Source: Polyporus tsugae
Taxonomy: Eukaryota > Basidiomycota > Agaricomycetes > Polyporales > Polyporaceae
Assembly: GCA_024305745.1 (NCBI GenBank)
Contig: JAHRBS010000015.1
Coordinates: forward strand, 62,001 to 126,000
Length of the DNA: 64,000 nt
Direction of reading: 5' to 3'
Part shown: positions 55,888 to 64,000 of the stretch, one piece after another
How the letters are laid out: each line of letters starts with the position of its first letter
Numbering within the stretch: the stretch's first letter is position 1
Made by a program: the position numbers and the translations under genes
Notes under the pieces: generated by a model
What the model was told of the DNA's origin: nothing
What the model saw: the letters and a program-made list of their open reading frames with translations, nothing else
Databases searched by the model: none

Positions 55888-57128
55888 TCAGCAAACAAGC
55901 AAAAAAACCTGAACAAAGCGCAAGCCAACACAACCCACCGCAAGCCATCTTGCGATCTCCTCCGAGCCTCCCTCCACCCACTCATACATCGAACGCGCCC
56001 CACGCTCCGCCTGGAGCGCCCGAAGGAGCCAGTACATGTTCTCCTCATCGTCCCGCGGATATCGCCGCGCAACAGCTCGACCTCGTTCCAGCAGGCCTCG
56101 GACGGGTGATTGAACAGCGCGACGCACAGAATCCGTGCGACGGCAAGCGCAGCAGGGCCGCCCCATCCGTTCACCGCGCCCGTCGAAGCCCAGCCACTCC
56201 AGGCCACGGTCGCGCAGCCCAGCACGGCGCACTCTTCAAAGCTGACTCCAAATCATCGGCCGTATCCACGTCAGGCAGGGTGGCGTCGAAGACCACTAGC
56301 AGGAGGCTCAGCCAGGCGAGATGCGGGCAGCGCAAGCACGCCGTGCACGGTCGGGATCCCGATGGGGGGGGGCCACATAGACATCGCCAACGTCGAAGGC
56401 GCCAGTGAAATGATCGTCCACGACGAGATCGCGGAGATCCGGCCACTGGTCGCAGAGCCTGACGAGGCCCGCGTCGTCCATCGAGGACGTCTATTTACGA
56501 AACGTCAGACTCAGCTCAGAATGAGCTGGCGGAGGGCGGGTCAGGTCCAGGAGCGGCTGAAGAACAGGGTCATGCCAGGGTGCGGGCTGAGCTCTTCCTC
56601 GGATTCCAGCTCAATGAAGGTGAATGTGGGGGGGAGGCGGGAACGGACTCTGGCCGCCGTCAGCCAGCTGTGGAAGACGTTGGGGTGAATGGGGTCCGAG
56701 AAGTGCAGGGAAAGCTCCGAGAGATTGATCGACTGTCGTGCTGCACGCGCAGAAGATCGATTCGAAGCGGCGCGAGTGTCCAGAGGATCTAAGGTAAGTT
56801 CCGAGAACTCGTCTCCAAAGTCGAGCTTTGCGTTTTCGTTCAGGCCGTCGAGGTCGATCGCGCCGTTGATGTCCCGTATCAACTTGTGGCCAGCCAGCAC
56901 GATGAGGTCGGCGTATGGAGGGTGAAACGAGCAGACAAAAGGGGTTCCCGCAATCGGAGAAGGCGCTTCAGGAATGAAAGGGTGTCGCGAGGCGCAGCGC
57001 CAGTTCGGGAGAGGGAGGACCTCTAGGTTCGGTGCCCCGGGTGCCATGCCATGGAGCGTTGAGACGAGGAGTCTAGCGATATCTACTTGTTGTTTATATA
57101 GACGCACGTGCAGAGAGCAGTAGTCCAT
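55888..57128 (-). pseudogene. F-box-like/LRR protein fragment with frame break
   Basis: The minus-strand frame from 57128 reads DIARLLVSTLHGMAPGAPNLEVL, TPFVCSFHPPYADLIVLAGH, SELTLDPLDTRA, LSELSLHFSDPIHPNVFHSWL and FTFIELESEEELSPHPGM, typical of a leucine-rich repeat region. At about 56540 the frame shifts, and a TAG at 56490-56492 lies in the shifted frame just before DDAGLVRLCDQWPDL. Recognisable coding then continues in other frames (ALPHLAWLSLLLVVFDATLPD, FNHPSEACWNEVELL) to about 55900. No F-box exon was found upstream, where the intact F-box gene at 57176 begins its 3' end. It is likely a truncated, decayed copy. Confidence 0.45.
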
Positions 57129-57175
57129 GTCTTGCTACCGTCCACACCTTCGCCATTAGCTGATTAACTTCATTG

Positions 57176-58967
57176 TCACCTAAATCCTTCGCGCGCAGCC
57201 CTTATCTCCCGCATCGCGTCCTGCACCGCGAACCAAGATTTGGCCTGAGGGGTCCCCGCACCGACACGCGAATACTCCTCGTGGCGCGGGAAGAGCCGGT
57301 CCAAGAGGCTCGCCACCTCCTCCACCGCTACTCCATCATCGCCAACCAGCGCGCCCACATCCAAGAAATGCACCGCCCTGTGGCCGTCGCGAGGGAGCGT
57401 GCTCAGCTCCGGCAGGGCCGAGACGTCCAGCGCCGGGAGGGTCACCCGACGCAACCGCGGGCACTCCCGCGCGAGCTCAACGAGCCCGGCGACCGTCGGC
57501 GGACGCGCGGCGGAGAACGTGGGGACGCGCATCTCAGACACCCAGATGTAGAGCACCTCGAGGTGCGGCCACGCCGCAGCGAGCGCGTGCAGGTCGTCGT
57601 CCGTGACGTGCGGGACGTACCCCCTGCGGAAGGAGACGTCGAAGGTCTTGAGACGGCCGAGGGTGAGGAACGGGGCGAACAGCGCGGAGAGCGGATGCGG
57701 GGGCTCGGTGCGGGTGCTGTAGATGAGCCAGAGCCGGAACGAGTCGAGCTCGTCGGGGAGGGCGGCGCGGATCAGGGAGAGGTGGTGTTGGAATTCCGAG
57801 ATTGGGATGGGTGCAGGGATATCGTCTGCGATGCTAGCGCTGCTTTCGAGGTTGATGGACCGGAGCGGGGAGGTGCGGAGGCCGCTAGTGGTGAGAATCT
57901 TGCTGAGCGTGGGGAGGGACAGAAGGCGCAGCGACAGGTTGCGCAGGCTCGCGAAGCCAGTGAAAGTGAACGAAGGTGTGATGGGGGGAACCCGGACCCA
58001 TAGGCCGGTGCTCAGTGTATGCAGAGACGACAGCCTGGACAGGGCGGCGATGGATGAGGAGTCTATGCTGTACATGATTTTACTGAGATCGAGTTCTTCC
58101 AGCATGCGAAGCCTAGCACATGTGCGCAGGTGTTGCATGACTTCTTCTGCATTCCCTTCGCGGTTGAGTAAGCGGCACACGGACGGGTCCAGCGGATGTC
58201 CTGAGGGCTCGGCGATGAGGGTGAGAAATTGGTGAAGGAAATCTCTGTCCTGAACTGCGACCCCCCATCCGAGCTTGAATTCCAAGGCGAATGTACGTAA
58301 AGTTGGCGACAAGAAGAATAGAAAGGGCACGATGTCTTCCACGTTTGCAGGCATCTGGAGACGGCGAAGGGAAGGGAGGAGTGGTTCCTCTCGGAGGCGT
58401 GATGCGAGCAGAGTCCAAGTATTGCGGTGCACGTCGATCTGGTCTTGGTAGACGTACCCTTTCATCTCGCGTACGAGCCCCGCGTACCATCTAAACCGCG
58501 ACCATACTTGGTCATCGATCTCGGGTTCCAAATCCTATACCATATCTGAATCAGCAGGTCGACGTCCCAGAGTGCGGGGATATACGTACGAGCACTTCGT
58601 CAAAAAGACCATCGTCGCTCGTCCTCCATGACAACAGCTTGAACAACAAAACGGGGTGGTCAAGGACTCTCCACAGCTCTGCCAGGGCGAGGTCCGAAAA
58701 CGCACGGCATGTCTGCGCGCAAGACGCCAGAGTCCCCTGGAGGATCCTGCGCGCCTTGAGATTTTGCTGTATCTTCGAGGCATACAGGTCGCGATTGGAA
58801 TAATCCCATGGGAACCAGCCCGGCGAGAGATGGGCAAAAATCTCGAGCAGGATCTCGTGGCAGAAAAGCACGCTGTGGGCTGGAGTCCTCTATGAGGATC
58901 GATTCGAGGGTAAGCCAACGCTACCCAGGGCCTCCGCGCAGTGCAAGAAAACGATGCTCACCGGCAT
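57176..58967 (-). CDS. F-box/LRR protein C
   Basis: Three exons, 58967-58962 (ATG CCG only), 58889-58590 and 58534-57176, join in phase 0 to 554 residues. The two-codon first exon is inferred: a TAG lies in frame just upstream of exon 2, and ATGCCG followed by GTGAGC pairs with a good acceptor at 58890. Exon 2 carries the F-box (LFCHEILLEIFAHLSPGW ... TLASCAQTCRAFSDLALAELWRVLDH). Exon 3 starts DLEPEIDDQVWSRF and has leucine-rich repeats (LRMLEELDLSKI, LSSLHTLSTGLW, LRNLSLRLLSLP, PHLEVLYIWVSEM, CPRLRRVTLPAL) and the family tail VASLLDRLFPRHEE. A putative SCF substrate receptor of unknown target. Confidence 0.78.
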
Positions 58968-59653
58968 GTTCGGTCGTGAATGGGGGAGGAGTGCGAGGAA
59001 AAAGTAACGGACGAAGTGATTGGATGACGATCACAGTACGTTTCCGGTTCTGGCCGCACTGTTAAACGTCCTGCAAAAGGCGATGTCTTGAAAACCGAAC
59101 TGCAGCGGCGAGCGACTGCCATTATGAAGTAAGCTTGCCAGAGCCAGAGCGGTTCCAACGAGAGGAGAGGCAAACCCTGCTTAGCCGATCCACGCTGGAA
59201 GGCGACAGGGAGTCAAGTGGTTGTGGTATTATCAAGACGAGTGTAAGTACGTACATTCAGTTCCTCCGAAGCTGCCGATGTCCGGGCCTTCCGAAGACGT
59301 CAGGACGAGAAATAGAGCATAGGAGGGAGTAGAGGAGGACGTTGTGTTCAGTGAGATGTAACATGGATGCGGAGGATAAGAGGAGGTTCGCGATTGGCTG
59401 GAGATGACGGACCGGGTGGGGCGGACCGGGGAGTGGTTGCAGGACTGGAAAGTTGAGGTTGAGGAAGAAGAAGAAGATGCAGTCTTCGCTCCCACCCATG
59501 TTCCTCTGACCTCTCCATTGCGTAATACCGTCGCCCCTCGAGAAGCTCAGCACCCCAACGGCCTCAAACACCCGGCAGTGAGCTCCCCAACCCCCTCATC
59601 TTCGTCCTCCTCCCAGTCCTCGACCACACGCCACTTGGACGCAATCCCCGCCA
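58968..59653. other. Bidirectional promoter region
   Basis: 686 bp between the divergent F-box/LRR C gene and the SulP gene. Short frames only; a GAAGAAGAAGAAGA purine run lies near 59463-59478. Confidence 0.45.
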
Positions 59654-62600
59654 ATGGATCCACACAGCTCCAGCAGCAAGGCAGACCAACCGCCCACGCC
59701 ACAGTTCAACATCGAGTCCTTCTCCGGTTATGGTTCCACAACATCCAGTTTACCAGGCAGCGGCGCTGTAACGCCCCGAACGACTCCATTCACAGATGCC
59801 CACTATGGCGAGCGTGCAGCGCTCCTACCAGACGCACACAGAGACCCCGCAGAGGCAGAGGCAGGAGGTTCAGGCTCTAAAGGTGAGCTTCTATTTTGGT
59901 GCAGGGCCATCCCACTCTCGGTGGACTGTGTTCCTTCTTCAACCCCAACATTGTACCTTCATGGGTCCTGCATTTGGCAGACACAGGGAGCTGCACGCGA
60001 CATTGTGTGCCGAAGGTTCTATCAAACCCTCGGAGCACGCTTCTTTGCGCGGTGGTCTATCATCATTCAAAGAAGGGCACCGGTACTTTGGTATACTTCC
60101 CAGATCGTCTAGTCTCCTTCCCGGTCCTTGAGAGCCAATTCGTTTTTGGTTTATGCCCACTCGCCCGCAAGTGCCTCATTTTGTGGGAGAATTGAGGGTG
60201 TGATCAGGTGTTTAGTGGTCGCAGTATAGGCGAAGATGACTGGTGAGACCTCAGGTCTGAGTCGTGCCACTGTGCATGGCATGGGGTGTGGCCCTTCGGC
60301 CAGCCATGGCCACCCACGGCTGTTGTAATTTGAAGCTGGTCGTGGATGAATAAATACTGTGAATGCGCTGTAGTCGGACTTAGCCCTGCTCCAGCGCGTC
60401 CACATGTCTGTAAATCTGCTCGGGAGGGGTGCCCTGCGATACATTTACCTCGTCCAAGCATCTGAAGCGCGAAACTCTGCGTCTTCCGCGCTCCTCTTCG
60501 CATTTTTTGTCTCGGTCGTCCGAATGCAATTACTGACCCGCCGAACGTCTCAGCACCTGGCGACTGGCCACCGCTATGGCGCCAGAACTCTCGGAGGTGG
60601 CAACGAATGAAGTACTATGTCCCCTCGACGTCGTGGATACCTCAGTACTCGCTGTCACTGTACGTCTGTTGGCACCCGGTCTTGCAGTATGCTGACAGCG
60701 TCGCTGTCATCCAGACTTGCAGGCGACGTCCTCGCGGGGGTCACAATCGCGAGCATGCTCATACCACAGTCCGTCTCGTACGCCTCCTCTCTCGCGAAAC
60801 TTAGCCCGGTAACGGGTCTGGTGAGTCTTCCCCCATCCGCAACCCCTTGTGCATATCTCACGAAGAAGGATACGCAGTTCTCCGCAGCGATCCCCGGAAT
60901 TGTCTACGGCTTCCTGGGCACGTCGCGCCAGCTCAATGTCGCGCCCGAAGCCGCGCTCTCGCTGCTCGTTGGCCAGGCCGTCGAGGAGATCCTCCACTCG
61001 GACCCGCACACGCACCCGCTCGACCCGCACGCGACGTCGATCGCGATATCGACCATCATCACGTTCCAGGTTGGGCTCATCAGCTTCCTCCTCGGGCTCT
61101 TCAGGCTGGGCTTCATGGACGTCGTCCTCAGCCGCGCGCTTCTCCGTGGGTTCGTCACCGCCGTCGCGGTCGTCATCATGATGTGCGTCCCCCTTACTCT
61201 CCCAGCTGAGAAAGAGAAGCGAGAACTAACGCACACGGACAGCGAGCAGCTGATCCCGATGTTCGGGCTGACGGCGCTCGAGCACGTCGTGCAGCCCAAG
61301 TCGACGCTCGAGAAGCTCTTCTTCCTGCTGGAGCACGCGTTCACACGCGCGCACGAGCTCACGACGCTCATCAGCTTCGGCGCGCTCGGCGTGCTCGTCG
61401 CGCTACGCATGTTCAAGCAGGCGTTCAAGCGCTACTGGTTCATCTACCGCATCCCCGAGGTGTTTGTCGTCGTCGTCGTCTCCACCAGTGCGTTTTCCTT
61501 GGACGAGTCGTAGGGGATCGACCAGCTGGCTGACGTCGCATTGGGTAGTTTTGTCGGACGAATGGGGGTGGGACAAGGACGGGGTGGAGATCCTCGGGTC
61601 CGTGCCCATCAACACGGGCACCTCGCTCATCCAGTTCCCCCTGCGGCACGTCACGCTGAAGTTTCTCAGGAAGACGACCTCGACCGCTGTGTAAGTTCAT
61701 GTCACGTAATCCCATTCTCGTTGCCTTGAACTATGTCGCGTTGCTGATTTGTTCTCGTTTGGTGGTAGGCTGATCTCGGTGGTGGGGTTCCTGGACAGCA
61801 TCGTCGCGGCGAAGCAAAACGCGGGCCGGTTCGGCTACAGCATCAGCCCGAACCGCGAGCTCGTCGCGCTCGGCGCGGGCAACATCGTCGGCTCTTTCAT
61901 TCCTGGGACCCTGCCTGCGTATGGCTCTATTACTAGGTAAGGTTCGGTATCTTGTCGTCCGGGGAAAGGCCCGGTATGCTGTTCGGGTCAACCACGCTGA
62001 ATCGTTGTTCAGGTCAAAGCTGAATGGGGATTTGGGAGGACGCACCCAAATGGCGTCGCTTGTAACTTCGACGCTCGTCCTCCTGGCGACGTTCTTCCTC
62101 CTCCCTTGGCTGTACTTCCTGCCAAAATGCGTCCTCGCTTCAATGTAAGTCCTGCACTATCGCGTTCTGGTGGGGACAGATGACCGTATCTTGCTTATGC
62201 ACAGCATCTGCCTCATCGTCTTCTCGCTCCTCGCAGAACTGCCCCATGACGCAATGTTCTACTGGAAGTACGTACCCGAATGTGAAACAGATGCATCAGA
62301 ACCGCACTCACCAGTAGAGCGTCTCCGCACGCACAGGATGCGAGCGTGGATCGACCTCCTCCTGATGTCGCTCACGTTCTTTTTGACCATCATCTGGAAC
62401 GTGGAGATCGGCATTGCGGTCAGCGTCGTCATCTCGCTCCTTCTCGTCGTCCGTCGCTCCTCCCGCACGCGCCTGACCATCCTCGTGAGTTCCCGCTCCA
62501 CTGTACCCCGCTGCCCAGATGTAGATAGCTGAACGTGGTCATCCACAGGGACGGATCCCAGGCACAGACCGGTGGAAGTCGATCGATGAGAACCCAGAGG

Positions 62601-63564
62601 CGGAGGAAGACACGTCCGGGGTCCTCATCGTCCGCATCCGCGAGAACCTCGACTTCGGTGCGTCCTCCGAATCTCCCTGGACCTGACTTTCAATGGCCCC
62701 TGGCTAAACCGCATTCATCGTTTTCATTACAGCCAACACTGCACAGCTCAAAGGTGTGTGTTCAGTTCCTGAAAATCCTGTGGCTGCAGAGCGCTGATCG
62801 AATTGCTGGCGCTCGTGATGTCATATGTTGGTTGTGGTACCTCGTCCATGTGTTGCGCTTCGGAACCGGTGCCGTGCCTTGCCTTGTCTCTCCACCTCTT
62901 GGCCTCCCTGTTGGATGTGGTGGTGCCTTGTCTCATCTTGCCTTGCAATGTGTTTTCTTGTGCAGAGCGCCTCAGGCGACTCGAGCTGTATGGGCACGAC
63001 AAGCATCACCCTGCGGATGCGCCGCACCGGCACGCTGCGAATGCCCTTGTCTTCCATCTCGCGGACGTGGATAGCATCGACGCTTCGTGAGTGTTTTGAT
63101 TCTTCTTGCTCTTATTCGAGCGCGCCCGGCTGACGACATATCGCTTCGCATCCTTGCCATCTTCACTATCAACCCCCCTCATGTCTTGACATTATTTCAT
63201 GACATTGAAATGGGGACGTATGACGCCCGTCTCGGTCGAATTAACAACCTGCTTCTGGGCGGGATGCGGCGGGACGGGGCGGCCCTGCAGAGCTGTGCAG
63301 ATCTTCTACGAAACTGTGGAGACGTACAAGGTGCGCCATCACATCATGTCTCCTCGTGCTCGGGCTGGGGGAACTGCGTCGCTGATCGATTGTATGTTGC
63401 AGAGCCGCGGTGTCGGGCTGTACATCACGCACCTCAAACCGGGGCCCCGCGCGCTGTTCGAGACGGCGGGGGTCGTCGCGCTGCTCGGCGAGGAGGCGTT
63501 CTGCAAGGACGTCGGGAGCGCGATGGCACGCGTCGAGCAGGCGATGCGCGAGCGTGCGCTGTGA
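59654..63564 (+). CDS. SulP family anion permease (sulfate transporter) with STAS domain
   Basis: Fifteen exons fit (59654-59882, 60554-60659, 60715-60820, 60878-61182, 61243-61487, 61549-61690, 61769-61936, 62013-62144, 62205-62267, 62337-62484, 62549-62657, 62733-62753, 62966-63086, 63291-63330, 63403-63564), totalling 2,097 nt and 698 residues. The N-terminal tail is Ser/Thr-rich, followed by YYVPSTSWIPQYSLSLLAGD, GVTIASMLIPQSVSYASSLA and PEAALSLLVGQAVEEIL, the SulP core signatures. Hydrophobic helices follow (FQVGLISFLLGLFRLGF; VVGFLDSIVAAKQNAGRFGY; WIDLLLMSLTFFLTIIWNV). The C-terminal STAS domain shows GVLIVRIRENLDFANT, VFHLADVDSIDASAVQIFYE and SRGVGLYITHLKPG. It probably moves sulfate or another anion at the plasma or vacuolar membrane; the exact substrate is unknown. 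Intron 1 (671 nt) is far longer than most. Confidence 0.9.
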
Positions 63565-64000
63565 CGTGTGTGATTTGTCGTATACTTGTACCGCACATAC
63601 CTTGAGTTGAGGGTTTCTCGTTTGTCTTTGGGCTTCTCTGTACTACATAGACGGGGACGGTTAGAGGATTTCAGCGTCCGAGTCGTGACGTTTTCCCTGT
63701 GTGATTGATTTATGCTCCTCATTGAATCTCTCCGAGTCGTCTCCTCGGGGTCTCGCCCGCAGGACAGCACAAATCATGTTTCATTCTGGACAGCAAGCTG
63801 GCGCCCATCATGACATTAGACGTCCACTAGTACCATTAAAGTACCATGTCCGTTAGCTGAGTTAGGGCCTTGATAATTTTCGAATTCGTTGAGTACTGAC
63901 CGCGAAGGCCTCTTAACAGTACTGTGCTGTTTGCTATATCGGTGACAAATATGCCTTTTGGCAAATATTGGTAAAGTGATAGGGGTCTTGATTACAGACG
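63565..64000. other. 3' flank of the SulP gene
   Basis: No gene or repeat recognised up to the window edge. Confidence 0.5.

Overview
The window looks like nuclear DNA from a filamentous basidiomycete, probably an Agaricomycete and possibly a polypore. The main reasons are short (about 45-75 nt) GT-AG introns in most genes, runs of F-box/LRR genes, hAT, Tc1/mariner and chromodomain Ty3/gypsy elements, and a glucosidase II alpha gene and a multi-exon SulP permease gene that both reconstruct cleanly across their splice sites. The exact taxon cannot be settled from sequence alone. No tRNA, rRNA, CRISPR array or bacterial-type operon was seen.

Layout. 1-2915: the 3' end of an F-box/LRR gene, then an F-box exon split by a 742-bp TA-flanked MITE. 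2916-11397: a nested transposon. An 8,466-bp hAT element sits between perfect 8-bp target duplications (CCATCACC); its transposase is damaged. Inside it is a 3,189-bp Tc1/mariner-like element with 33-bp perfect inverted repeats, a TA duplication, an intact 3-exon transposase and a convergent 5-exon cargo gene of 498 codons. 11624-14030: a frameshifted F-box/LRR gene and a small uncharacterised gene. 14423-19675: ER glucosidase II alpha, divergent from two tandem cyclase-family genes of 229 aa each. 20158-23257: a secreted ADP-ribosyltransferase-like protein and a small Cys-rich protein. 26710-31347: two intact F-box/LRR genes. 33897-35457: a secreted, repeat-built precursor that shares its promoter region, first exon and acidic pro-region style with the ADP-ribosyltransferase-like gene 13 kb away. 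38347-43485: a gene resembling the replication factor Sld7, an F-box pseudogene, and a decayed partial copy of the Sld7-like gene. 44415-46103: a probable multi-pass membrane protein gene. 47119-53579: a defective chromovirus with both LTRs. 54096-54363: a compound MITE. 54749-63564: a macro-domain gene, a broken F-box-like gene, an intact F-box/LRR gene and a SulP anion permease with a STAS domain.

The conserved genes are glucosidase II, the SulP permease, the macro-domain protein and probably the Sld7-like gene. They are embedded in accessory DNA made of F-box/LRR birth and death (eight loci, at least half broken), secreted-protein genes and several transposon layers. The most unusual items are the two secreted genes built on a common signal/pro-region and the Tc1/mariner element that carries a second intron-containing gene.
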